Assembly (NCBI GenBank): GCA_020310875.1
Contig: CM035437.1
Location: 48,763,610-48,827,609, forward strand
Origin: Ceratopteris richardii
Taxonomy: Eukaryota; Streptophyta; Polypodiopsida; Polypodiales; Pteridaceae
Reading direction: 5' to 3'
Length of the DNA stretch: 64,000 nucleotides
In this document: positions 9,561-20,339 of the stretch, in pieces
How positions within the stretch are numbered: position 1 is the first letter of the stretch
Layout: every line of letters begins with the position of its first letter
Translations under genes and position numbers: made by a program
Notes under the pieces: generated by a model
What the model saw: only the letters and a program-made list of their open reading frames with translations
The model's database searches: none
What the model was told of the DNA's origin: nothing

Positions 9561-10897
9561 AAAGACTAGGAGTATATTGGCCTTCTATGGAAGCAGACGT
9601 CTACAAGATGTGTAGAGAATGCCCTGTTTCTTGTGAAAGACCACCAGTAGAACATGCTAAGTTATATCACCTATCTATCACACCAGAATGGAGTGAACAT
9701 TTAGTGACATACTTGAGGACGAACACATTCCCTCAAGGAATGACCTTAGCACGACAACGCAGTCTAGAGCAGGAAGCTCAAGACTATTCAATTATTGATG
9801 ACAATCTATACAAATGAGGACGAGATGGATACCTAAGACAGTGTGTTCATGAAAGTGATTATTTGAGCATATTAGAGACTGCACACCAAGGTGTTGCAGG
9901 AGGTCATTTTGGCCCCAATAGGATAATTAAAGTCATCCTCTTTGCAAGATTATGGTGGCCCACTCTTCACATGGATGCACATACCTATGTTAAGAGATGT
10001 GATGTGTGCCAAAGAACTCAGTTTCATACTCGTAGAGATGAAATGCCATTGAAACCCATGATGGGACAACATGCTTTTTCTAAGTGGGGTATAGACTTTG
10101 TAGGACCCATTAACCCCCTGCAAAAAGTACACATGCTGAATACATTATTGTTGCGACGGATTATCTTACCAAATGGATAGAGGCCAAGGCCACAAAAAAG
10201 AATGATGCACACATGACTGCAAAATTCTTATTGGAAAATGTCTTTACAAGATATGGACTACCTATAGAGTTAGTGAGCGATCGAGGAACTCACTTTCTAA
10301 ACCAAGTCATTGAATATTTGTTACAAGATTTTATGGTGATTCACAAGAAATCTCCACCATATCATCCTCAGGCCAATGGTCAAGCCGAAAGCACTAACAA
10401 GATCCTTTGTAACATACTAACAAAACTTGTGAACAACAAACATTCAGATTGGGACAAATAGTTACATCACGCTGTTTGGGCATATTGAGTGGCCTACAAG
10501 ACCGTACTCAATGCAAATCCCTTTCAGATGGTTTTTGGTCAGAATGTTGTGCTTCCTTTGGACTTCTTGATATCGACCCTTAAGGTTGCATAAGAACATC
10601 AGTGGACCGGCCATGAATTATCATCAAGGATAATGGACTTGGAACGATTAGGAGAAACCAGGTTGAAAGTAGCAACATGAATATATGCAACAAAGAAGCG
10701 ACAAAAAGCCTATTTCGATGCACATGTGAAAGATAAAAGCTTAAAAGAAGGAGATTTAGTCCTAGTGTATATGCTGAAACAACATTCACGGAAGTTAGAA
10801 AAGTGAGGTTATGGACCTATGATCATTAACAGACTCTCGAAAAGAGGAACAGTGCAATTAACCACCCTAGAAGGAGAAATAATGCCTAATTACATTA
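9561..10897 (+). pseudogene. Element A integrase
   Basis: Frames at 9587-9817, 9863-10,180 and 10,213-10,461 give a Ty3/Gypsy integrase. The zinc-binding HQGVAGGHFG and RCDVCQRTQ come first, then WGIDFVGPI (first Asp), VSDRGTHFLNQ (second Asp) and HPQANGQAESTNK (Glu). The C-terminal GDLVLVYMLKQHSRKLEK and GYGPMIINRLS run to about 10,890. No chromodomain follows. Several TAG/TGA stops and one frameshift near 10,120 make it non-functional. Confidence 0.88.
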
Positions 10898-11512
10898 GTG
10901 GCTATAGAGTCAAGCTTTATCAGGAACCTCTTACTAAGGATATGCTTAGACGTACTCACATTGGCAAAGAAGCATAAGGAAGAAGAAAATAGAATAGGAG
11001 TTGAAGCTCAAGCAGAAGCTATAGAACGCATTAAGCGCATGAAGTTAAGAAGACAAGGACTAGGGAGAGAACATTATAACCATCTGGAAACAACACCCAG
11101 ATACCCCATGGCCATGTGTCAAGTAAAGTCAACCACTCATCCTAACATAGTGGATAGGAGACCATTCATTACAGTCAGGCTAGAGCATGGCAACCCTTGC
11201 CAAGAGCTCAGGGCTTTAGTTGACTCAAGTGCTGCGACTAGTGCAATTAGATGGTCCCACTATAAGGACTCAGGAGTAGAAATGCAGCCAATTGATGCAT
11301 ACCTCATAGGGCTAGGAGGCATGGAAACCCCTTGCATGGGTGAGCTGGACCTTCCTATTCTCATACATGATGTGACTATGATAGCGAAACTACTAGTGTG
11401 CCATGATGATGACCTGATAGAACCCCTAATCCTTGGCCAAGATTGGCTATACGGTCACTCAGTGGACCTAAATCTTAGACAAGTCTCCTTGCAGATTGGA
11501 ACCTTAGACTAG
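10898..11512 (+). pseudogene. Element A second retropepsin-like domain downstream of integrase
   Basis: A 204-codon open stretch directly after integrase. A basic helical N-terminus (KKHKEEENRIGVEAQAEAIE) leads to RPFITVRLEHG, then RALVDSSAATSAI at about residues 105-117 and LIEPLILGQDWLYGHSVDLN at about residues 172-191. The pattern of D-S-G-A, about 70 residues, then I-L-G is that of retroviral-type aspartic proteases, and B has the intact DSGAATSAI. In A the Gly is Ser, which should inactivate it. A protease after integrase is not the normal Ty3/Gypsy order and is additional to the usual protease at 6326-7015. Confidence 0.75.
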
Positions 11513-11518
11513 CAGCGA

Positions 11519-12540
11519 GTGATACCGCTTGACTTCCCGAACAACACTCCGCCTGAGGTACGTAAGCCTAGACCATATGAGCAGCATGTGGAAGAGGACC
11601 GGAAGATCTTTGGCCAGATAAGTCACGACACGTCTACCCCAACCCACTTAGGCTTGGCGATGGACAATTGTTATTCAGAAGAACGTCAGCAGATTTTCCT
11701 CTGGTCTTCTTGCAAACTAGAAGGGGTCACCACCCTACTGATGGGTCAGGTGGGTTTCATCAATGGTCAAGTGGACTGCATTAGCAGACACATGGGAAAA
11801 ACACCCTGCAGTGCCCATCCTTCCACACTTACTACGGACTGGCCTAGATTTTTGATACAAAACGAAGCACTTCCTAATGGGCAGGTTTCACAAGTGTTTG
11901 ACCTCCCTTCTTTTCCAAAGCAGAGTGTCCATCCGACCTCTCAACCCCAACCACAAAGGAGTCAACCACAACGAAGGAACCCAGACTGATGACAATATCA
12001 GATGACACAAGGAGGAAAGCAATATCAACATCACAGAACAAGTGGCACGAGACAAGTATGGGTGCAGAAAGGACAAAAACCACTGATAGTTTGCAGCAAT
12101 GTAGACAACGACAAGACGAAGTTTCAGCAAAATCAGAGGCAGTATCCAAAGTCTTCTCAACCTTCTTCAACCTCGACGAACATTCAACAGATTTGGATTG
12201 TTAAGAAGTACCTTACAAATCAACCCACACCCACGCAAATTTGGGTACCCAAACAATGTATTATAGCTCAAAACTCAAGCCATGTAACATATACCCCTCA
12301 CACATCTTTTCACCCCCCAATACCACCACATCCAATATCACCTTTTGTCCCTCAACAGAAACATACCACCCGCACAGCAACTCTTAGGAAGTGGATACCA
12401 AAACCTATCCAGACATCTTCTGAGACCCTGTGGTATAACATTACTCCCACCCTGACTAAACACTATCCTTGTAATAACTCATTCACAATTGAACTTTGTA
12501 CAAATTCACACACTATCACTCAACATCACTTGTAATAACA
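11519..12540 (+). pseudogene. Element A Pro/Gln-rich post-protease region with W-V/I-P-K repeats
   Basis: Follows the second retropepsin without a gap. VIPLDFPNNTPPEVRKPRPYEQHVE leads into a Gln/Pro/Arg-rich part (SQPQPQRSQPQRRNPD). After a frame change come the spaced repeats VWVQKGQKP (about 12,056), IWVPKQC (about 12,238) and KWIPKPI (about 12,389). The rest is Pro/Thr/His-rich. No known domain is recognised. It could be a disordered nucleic-acid-binding tail. Frames 11,519-11,989 and 12,002-12,535 together match B 22,413-23,460. Confidence 0.55.
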
Positions 12541-12765
12541 TATCATCAAGCAATGTATGCACTATCTGAAGCATGTAGGTGTCTAGAGACCTGCATTAGT
12601 TTTGCAAAAATCATTCCATAAACCACATCACAACACTCGGCTACACGGGTTACACATTGGTTATGGAAAGGGATTGCGGTCTCACTTTAATGGGATCATG
12701 ATTAATTTCCATGCTAATGTGCTAATCTTTTGTAGCAGATCTTCTCCACATTTGCATCACTCATC
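12541..12765 (+). other. Non-coding spacer with conserved splice-acceptor-like site (element A)
   Basis: No convincing frame, but the sequence is well conserved with B 23,462-23,691. A donor-like CATGTAGGTGTC lies near 12,570, and a pyrimidine-rich AATCTTTTGTAG/CAG ends at 12,735, about 30 bp before the ATG of the next ORF. This would fit a spliced subgenomic RNA for the downstream ORFs. It is inference only. Confidence 0.35.
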
Positions 12766-13487
12766 ATGCAGACAGAAGGACCGCCTGAAGCTGGCCCCAG
12801 TGTACCTATGTTAAATTTTGCCGACTTACTGGCTGAATCATATCCTACTGAACAACTGCCAGAATTTCAAGGATTCCCAGGACCTATGCTGATCGATGAC
12901 CCTCCTAGGGGATACACTGAAAAATTTCATCGTAATTCATATTGGTTTCAAGGTTTAGCAGGACCTTTGGCAGATGCATATTTTATTTTTGATGCCAATT
13001 TGACTTTTGATAGTAGCAAATGGGGAAAGTATCAGTTCTTCTCCAGAGAATTTGGTGCGCTCTAGAATACAGAAGACTTGAAGCATGTTTGGGCGAGAGC
13101 AAGCTTTACCAAATACTTTAGTGATCCACTACCTAAACCAGATTTCTACAGATGCTACTACGTGGTAACCACTTTGACAGCCTCTGAGAACAAGGATTTT
13201 CTAGGCACATTCATTTTGCTGTCCTTAGTAAATGACCCACCATTTAAGAAGTTTTATTTGTCAAAAGATTTGATTCAAGCTGCGATTAAAATCCATGGAA
13301 CTCACACGCCGATAGAGCGAGAAAGGCTGATTCCAGAGCCGATGAAGTGTGGTGATGTTACCAAATGGGAAGACATTTTGGCCATCACACCTGAGCTATC
13401 TAAGCCACTACATATATGTATGAAACACTTTGCATTCCCGGCTTAGGATTGTTTTACTATGCCTCATAAGCGAATTTGGTTTGGATT
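12766..13487 (+). pseudogene. Element A conserved unknown ORF (ORF3), truncated
   Basis: Open frames 12,766-13,065 and 13,078-13,446, separated by one stop, match B 23,692-24,351. Conserved pieces are ELPEFQGFPGPM, DDPPRGYTEKFHRNSYWFQG, YQFFSREFG, FYRCYYVVTTLTASENKDF and KFYLSKDLIQAAIKIHGTHT. No signal peptide, membrane segment or known domain is recognised. The position after pol is where env-like or accessory ORFs of plant Ty3/Gypsy lie. Similarity to B stops at about 13,487 (GGTTTGGATT), the deletion edge where the rest of A is missing. Confidence 0.6.
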
Positions 13488-13570
13488 GGGCAGGGGGCAT
13501 TGAAATTTTGGGCAAAGGACAAGGACCTTCAAAAGTATATATACTCAAAGTGCTTGATCATCCAGTGTGA
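13488..13570 (+). other. Junction between truncated element A and truncated element B
   Basis: About 83 bp (from GGGCAGGGGGCATTG to CCAGTGTGAATT) that match neither the ORF3 continuation seen in B (24,420 onward) nor the palindrome array of A's leader. On its left A ORF3 stops, and on its right the leader shared with A begins at GGTCTAAACATTGG. No LTR is present here although one is expected between two elements, so the 3' end of A and the 5' LTR of B have been deleted. Confidence 0.65.
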
Positions 13571-14150
13571 ATTGGTCTAAACATTGGCTTTTTACAGGTC
13601 TAGCAAAGGCAATCAAGGACAATCAAGGCAAGGAAGTAAAGAACGCAGGGCTTGGGAAGTGCGACTTCTTGGGCATCAGAGCAAGCAACGAAGCTGACTT
13701 GAGGTTGGAAGATTACTCAACCCCCTCGGTCAATTATTAGCTTAGGCTAAACGTTAGCACTGTGGATTAGATTAAAGACAATAGGAATGCCTCAAATTCA
13801 AGAGATTTAAATTTTGCAAGTCCAAGACTAAAGTAAAGGTGTGTGATACGAAAACCTAAAGGAAAGAACTTAAGTCTCACGGATCGAGAACTCAAAAGTA
13901 CCACGGAAAGTCGATTTCTGACGCATACAGAAAGATAAGATAAGAAAAAGGAATTTAAAAAGAACCAAACAATTAAAAACAAGGAACATTGACGATCAAA
14001 GAGTGCTGCGAAGTAAATTCATGAACCTTAGATCGGGAAAACACATAGGTAAGTCAGACCGATGAAGCCTTAGATCATCAAAAGCAAGTGTAGGAACTAC
14101 TGCACGATCGTGGGCTCAATAGTTAAATAGTAATTACCCCTACGAGAGCT
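13571..14150 (+). repeat. Element B leader (partial)
   Basis: Parallels 3580-4115 of element A through the gag start, including GAACGCAGGGCTTGGGAAGTG and TAGCTTAGGCTAAACG. The 5' LTR, primer site and palindrome array of B are absent upstream. No coding is seen. Confidence 0.7.
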
Positions 14151-16440
14151 CAGATACAAGTGAATCAGAAATGGCTTTTAGCACAGAAAGACCAGAAGGA
14201 GGGTCAAATGTAGCATATTTAGAAAGACCCGAAGGACCCTATAGAACTCAATTAGAATTTCTCCGAACCAACCGATTAAGTGCTCGCATCTATGAGGATG
14301 GTTTGCGAAGACAAGTAGTGCAAATGCACAACCCTAATCAACCCATTGGATTGGAATGACCAGTGGTGAAATTCGAGTGAGACGCATACATAGACAAGGA
14401 AGGAACGATATACATCATAAGTACTCAGCCAGACAATACCAATGAGTTTGGCGTAATTCAGTTAGAGACGAAAGCTAAACCCCAAGGAAGAGAACCATTA
14501 GAAGAACCTAGGACACCTAGAGGGAAATCTATACTGACACGAGTACTAGTTCCAGATTGGATCCCTCAGGACAATAGAAGCATAGAGTTGTTTGTGAATA
14601 AAGAGACAGATGAAGCATTTTGGAGGTACAGAACGGAACAACCTAGTGAGGTAGGCTCCATCATAATCTACGAGTTCAAGGACCCGGATACACCTGGAAA
14701 GGTTGTATACCTGGATGAAACTTCAGAAAGAGTATTTGTAGTGCCAGACCACGCTAGAAATACACACACATGGAGAGGTGAGTTGGTATTCCATCCATCA
14801 CGAGTAAATGTCAATGCGAGCCAAAAAGGGGCTGGAACATCCTTAGCCCATGGCATGCAAAGAGACAAGAATAAAGACAGACCTGAAGTAAGTTTCAATC
14901 ACCCCATAGGGAGAGATAGAACTACCATAGACACAGACAGAGTGGATAGACAAAGAGAACAAAGAATGCCAGGTGGTAGAGATGATTTTCCTCTACCTAG
15001 ACCACGTGAACAGAATATTAAGACCCACTCAGTTAGTAAAATCCATGAAAAATTATTTTGATGGGACAGGAGATCCCTATGACCATGTTCCAGAATTTAA
15101 GCAAGTACTAAGAGCAGAGCAAGTAGAAGACATGTTCATGCAATATAACACATTTGAACTAACGTTAAAGAATACTGCTTTAACTTGGTTCCAACCACTG
15201 CAACAAAGGCAATTTAGAGACATCCATCACTTTTAAGAGTCATTCATCACGGAATTCTCTAAAAGTGGAATCAGACATGACACGTCTTCATTGATTCATA
15301 GCTTTAAACAGACCCCTCAAGAGACAGTTAGACTCGTAGGACGTAGGTTTAGACAGTATGTGGAGAGATGTCCTATGCAAGAGCTACCCTCACAGGCCAA
15401 GCAAGTGTCATTATTTTTAGATGGCCTCTTGAGCTCTAAACTACGCTCCTATGTATACTTGAAGGAACCCAGAACGCTAGAGCAGTGTGTAACAATTTGT
15501 ATAGACATTGAGGACAACCTTGGAGATGAGTTGGAACTCTCAAAAGTCTATAAGGACTCGGATTGTTCATCTCTAGCATCCACAAAATTGTCTAGTTCGA
15601 TAGAAGATCTAGCAGAAAAAGTGGCTCACAAACTAGGAGTTTCTAGCAAACAGATGCCTAGGTTAACAACAAACAAGCGCTGTTACACTTGTGGTGGTGA
15701 TCATATGGCAAATGTGTGTCCCAATGCAACACAACCACAAGCCAACCCTAGTGGCCAATACTGTACAATTGAGAGAAGATACACGAATCATACGGCTCAA
15801 GACTGCCCATACAATAAACAAGCAATGAGATAGAACTATCCGCAAGCATACGCACAACCAGGTAGGTATCAAGGTCAATATAACACTCAGCCTCATTACT
15901 ATAGGCCTCCATAGAACTACCCATATCAGGCTCAATAGAGACCTCAACCTGTTTTAGCTCAGCAACCACCCCCACCAGCTAATGTCATCTCAGTCAAGTA
16001 CGCTGTTGCAGAAGAGAACCTCAATAGGGCTTTAGTTCCCGTTTCACCCTTAATTACTGACAGTGATCCGAACTCAAATAGTTTTGACTCTACTCATGTA
16101 GATAGTCCACCGCGTATTACACAGAGTCACCAGAACATGTGGAAACATATCAATATGATAGTCCACCATTGGAACCCAGTTGGGAGCCCGACTACGCTAA
16201 TGTGATGTACACAAACCCAAATTCACAGCCCCAGTTGAGACAACAAAGACCACAGGGCCCTAGAGGACCATGCTTTAGGTGCCAAGGAGATCATTTCATA
16301 AAGGATTGTCCACATCCACCGGTAGCAGGACAATCACAATACTATAACATACAAGGCTTTTGTGTCGATTGTGGCAAAGAGCATTTCATAAAAGACTATC
16401 CTAAGAACCCTACTAATGCTTCAAATGTAACACTGATCAA
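14151..16440 (+). pseudogene. Element B gag polyprotein
   Basis: More complete than in A. An N-terminal part (14,171-14,356, FSTERPEGGSNVAYLERPEG) is followed by 14,588-15,061 (charged) and the Gag core at about 15,040-15,420, with NYFDGTGDPYDHVPEFKQVL, TALTWFQPLQQRQF and SFKQTPQETVRLVGRRFRQY. Zinc knuckles are CYTCGGDHMANVCP (about 15,682-15,723), a degenerate YTNHTAQDCP unit, CFRCQGDHFIKDCP (about 16,271-16,312) and CVDCGKEHFIKDYP, with the last Cys replaced by Tyr. Spacing is CX2CX3HX4C. Stops at about 14,356, 15,234 and 15,831 and shifts break it. Confidence 0.82.
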
Positions 16441-16478
16441 CGTTTGTACACAACGCAGATGGATCCAACCCTACATAC

Positions 16479-17360
16479 GTGCCTATCCAAGCAATAACAA
16501 GAGCCCATGCGCTCTTACAGAACCAACATCTTAATGCTGAGAAAATAGCTGGAACTAGCAAAGTTAGAGAGTCTAGTAATAAAAAGATGAAATCATGGAA
16601 AGATTCTAGTGAAAGAATCAAGAGAAAGTGGAGTAAAAACATAACAGAATTGGAAGGAAGTCTTAAGGAATCGAGAGCCAAAATCCTAGAATTGACTTCT
16701 CAAGAATCAAATCAAGAGAACCTAGCGCAGAGATCAGGATCAATTCTAGCCGATCCCATACCAGAAAATTTAGACATGATGTTTTGTGCATATCAGGCTA
16801 GAATAAAAGAAGGACCCCAGATAGCTGAAATGAGTAAGAACTACCCACGTGCAGACTTAGAAATCGAGAGAACAAAACTTTTCATGAAGATGGTAGAGTT
16901 AGCACAAGCTATGTTTGAAGCCTCTAGATATCTTAATTGGAATAACATCGCAAAACCTGAATTACACTTTCAAGGATTGATGGAGAGGCTAGAATACTTG
17001 ATAGATATCAAAGAGAAAAAGGATCAGCATAGGAACCATATCACCTCACAGACACAGAAAAATAATGCACCGTCCCTGTCTCAAGTACCAAACACAGAAA
17101 GCCAAGACAACCTATCTTCCATACAGAGGTACTCACATGAATTTCTGAGAGAAATCCAAGAAGAGAAGTGGAGAAAAGAACAAGGAACCCATCCTCCTAT
17201 TCAAGAAATATACGACTTGCAAGAAAAATTTCCCCAAGACATTCCCTCTATCTACGATGATGTAGAGGAAGAACAACTGAGTGAACACACAGGTTTTGAA
17301 ATTCTTTGCAAGAATTACCTTAGTTCACAAGACCTTGGGAAGATAAGTCTATTAGTATGA
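16479..17360 (+). pseudogene. Element B gag-pro spacer, Lys/Glu-rich coiled-coil protein
   Basis: A 293-codon frame rich in Lys, Glu, Ser and Gln with heptad-like stretches (KKMKSWKDSSERIKRKWSKN, ITELEGSLKESRAKILELTS). It ends with FLREIQEEKWRKEQGTHPPI and IPSIYDDVEEEQL. It matches A 5666-6253. It lies between the zinc knuckles and the protease, so it is part of the Gag-Pro polyprotein rather than a separate gene. No domain is recognised. Confidence 0.6.
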
Positions 17361-17923
17361 GAGGACCCATTATAATAGTGAGAAATGAAGAATCATTAAT
17401 CCCTAGAAACACAAAAGTGATAAAGAACACCAAAGTTCAATGTAATCTCACTCTAGAGGAATTGTTAAAGGTTAAACCAGAACTATGGAAGCATGTAGCA
17501 AATCAATTCCCTGAGGTTGCTATTACTCCCTCACAGATAGGAACACATAAGAAGGTACCAGAGATACCCGTAGAAAGAATCGGAGATGTAAGTGAAGGAG
17601 AGGAAGGTAACACTTATCTTCCAATAACCCATCAGGGCTACACCATCAAAGCCATCTTAGATTCAGGAGCTGGAGTAGCCATTGCTACCACCGCTTTATG
17701 GAAACATTGGGGTAAGCTAGCATTAAGACCTACCACGATGAATCTACAAATGGCTGATGGACACATAGAAAAACCATTAGGCTTACTAGAAGGCATATCT
17801 CTCACCACTTGTGGTGTGGAGTTTGAGCATACCTTTGCCATTTGTGATTTTGCAAAAAATCATGCTTACAAAATGATCTTAGGACAACCATTCATGCATC
17901 AATTGCAAATTGTACAAGATTAG
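17357..17923 (+). pseudogene. Element B aspartic protease (first retropepsin)
   Basis: A 188-codon open stretch with active site AILDSGAGVAIAT (about residues 95-107) and AYKMILGQPFMHQLQIVQD (about residues 170-188), stopped by TAG where A has TGG. N-terminal conserved region: LTLEELLKVKPELWKHVANQ. It lies in the normal gag-PR-RT order. Confidence 0.85.
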
Positions 17924-17935
17924 GGAACTAATTCT

Positions 17936-18929
17936 TTGTACTTGCAACATTTAGGAGTGACTACTAAGGTCAATCTTAAAGACTATTCACCTCGAGATGT
18001 ACCCCGAATACAATGGAATACCATCCATAAGACACAGTTAGAAACGGAATCGGTACACTCGTTAGAATCAGACCCCTCATGGTTGCACGAGGATACTCAT
18101 TTATGGAGTTGTAAAGTAGCGAAACAAGAGGAAGAACGGTTAGACGCTAGAACCTTAGGTTCAGAACAAAATCCACGAACCCTTCAAGACCCAGCTTATG
18201 CACTTGTAGTATTTCCAAGACGAGGAATTCGAACCCCATGGTTGGGCAAAAATCCTAGCAACCATGGATGTAGCCATCAATGAAGAACAATGGACACCCC
18301 ACTGTGAAGAGGATGGCTATGACATTTCAGTTTTCACGATAGAGCCAATAATGTGTGATTCCATTCTAGAAGAATGTGAACCTAGCACTGATGCATTCGA
18401 GGACACAAGTGACTTCGATCTAGAATCAATTATAATGGACCCACCCTTTGCATCAGATGAAGAATATTTCTACGAAGTAGAAACCTACCCTCAGAGACAC
18501 GAAGAAATTATGAATGAGGTGAGATTAACTACACAAGTAACCACTAAGAGTGAAGGTAAGAAAAGAAAGAAGAAAGAAAGCTTATCAGAAGAAGAAGAAC
18601 CCATGTTTGAGGTTCCAGAGAACTTCAAGAAATATGAAATAGAAGATAGAAGAATCATGGTACGAATGCCTAACAGAAAGGCTGATGATGGAGAATCATA
18701 CGATAACCGAGAGAAAACCAAAAAAATAATAGTTGCCATAGAAGGAGAAGAAGAAAAATGTACCTACATAGGGCATAATTTGACGACTGAAGAAGAAGAA
18801 GAGCTAATTGCCCTATTGCGCAAATATAGAGATGTTTTTGCGTGGAGTTACAAAGAGCTGAAAGGAGTAGATCCGGATATATGCTCCCATAGAATCCCTA
18901 TGACTCCAGATGCAAAACCTACGAAATAG
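17936..18929 (+). pseudogene. Element B acidic linker running into the RT N-terminus
   Basis: Frames 17,936-18,283 and 18,264-18,929 overlap, with a one-base shift between them. The acidic chain (DAFEDTSDFDLESIIMDPPF) has a basic patch GKKRKKKES, then KKIIVAIEGEEEKCTYIGHN and the RT start ALLRKYRDVFAWSYKELKGV. The frame ends at AAATAG (18,924-18,929), where A has AAACAG, a C-to-T change creating the stop. Confidence 0.75.
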
Positions 18930-19740
18930 AAACCATACAGGTACAATGATAACTACGCTGCGAAGATTAAGAAGAAATAGATCTCTTAATAGAAGCAGGA
19001 TTCATTTATGAAATTGAACATACCGAATGGGTATCTCCCATTGTGGTTGTGCCCAAGAAGAATGGAAAATTGCGTGTGTGTATTAACCTTAAAAAAGTTA
19101 ATGCTACCACGATTAGAGACAGTTATCCTCTTCCTATCACAGAACACCTATTGGAAAGAGTTGCGGGCAAAGAAGTTTGCAGCTTTCTTGATGGTTTCTC
19201 ACGCTATAATCAAGTAGCCATAGCTCTAGAAGATCAACACAAGATGGCTTTTGCCACAGAATGGGGCATATTTGCATTTTGTGTGATGCCATTTGGCTTA
19301 ACAAATGCACCCGCCACTTTCCAGCGACTTATGTGTCATGTGTTTAAGGAGTTCTTACGCAAGGATTTAGAAGTTTATGTCGATGACTTATGGGCTCATT
19401 TGAATGTGAGACAGACACATATCCTAGAATTAAGACAAATATTTGACAAATGTCGAGAATACCAGGTTTGTTTGAACCCAGAAAAATGCGTTTTCATGGT
19501 TAGACAAGGCAAAATTCTAGGACACATTGTGTCAAAGAATGGAATCTCTACAGATGAAGAAAAGGTAAAAGTAATAGCAGATCTACCTAGGCCAAATAAC
19601 GTAAAAGAGGTACAGGCATTTATGGGACATTGTGGTTATTACAAACGATTCATACACATGTATGCAATCATAGCCAAGCCTTTGTACTCTCTTTTGACCA
19701 AATTTGAATGGACAGATGAGTGTGAGAATTCATTCAATGA
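18930..19740 (+). pseudogene. Element B reverse transcriptase
   Basis: After a stop and a shift at 18,929-19,042 the RT is open from 19,043. Motifs are VVPKKNGKLRVCINLKKVNA, SFLDGFSRYNQVAIAL (Gly to Arg at the GYNQ turn), [15 protein letters not shown] and LEVYVDDLWAH with the catalytic Asp pair at about 19,379-19,384. The thumb/connection FMGHCGYYKRFIHMY follows, then a run straight into RNase H. It is a Ty3/Gypsy type RT without chromodomain context. Confidence 0.88.
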
Positions 19741-20339
19741 ACTTAAACGATGTTTGTGCTCAGCACCTATATTGACAACCCCGGATTGGAGCAAGCCATT
19801 CCATGTACATGTGGATGCTTCCAACTATGCCATAGGATGTGTGTTAGCACAACCCACGAATGAAGGAAATATAGATCTCCCCATAGAGTACGCAAGCAGA
19901 CAGTTGAACGCAACAGAAAGAAACTACACCACTATGGAACGAGAAGGATTAAGAATTATCTACGAATAAAGAAATTCAGACATTATTTGTTAGCAAAAAG
20001 CTCAAGTTCTTTACAGATCATCAAGCATTACTGTACTTAGTCAACAAGCCATGTAATACAGGACGATTGATATGCTGGTTTCTATTACTCATGGAGTATG
20101 ACTTTGAAGTAGTAGTCAGTAAAGGAAAGACACATCTCAGAGCTGACCACCTTTCAAGATTAACCACAGGAGAAGCTCCTCAAGGAATAGCGGATGAATT
20201 ACCAGACGCATATTTGTTTAACCTTGAGATAGCACCAGAATGGGCTAAGCCTATTGTCCCTATTCTCAAATATGGACCCAAAAATCCTAGGATAAGGATC
20301 AAGGAAGGAGAGACTACCAAGTCTCAGAGATATCAATAA
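19741..20339 (+). pseudogene. Element B RNase H
   Basis: PFHVHVDASNYAIGCVLAQP at about 19,798-19,857 gives the first catalytic Asp. IEYASRQLNATERNYTTMER follows with the Glu, and FKFFTDHQALLYL-type sequence (TDH, about 20,015-20,035) lies in a shifted frame. The end is VSKGKTHLRADHLSRLT, with the last Asp in RADHLSR. A stop at 19,967 and a small deletion interrupt it. Element A has lost the first Asp block. Confidence 0.82.
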
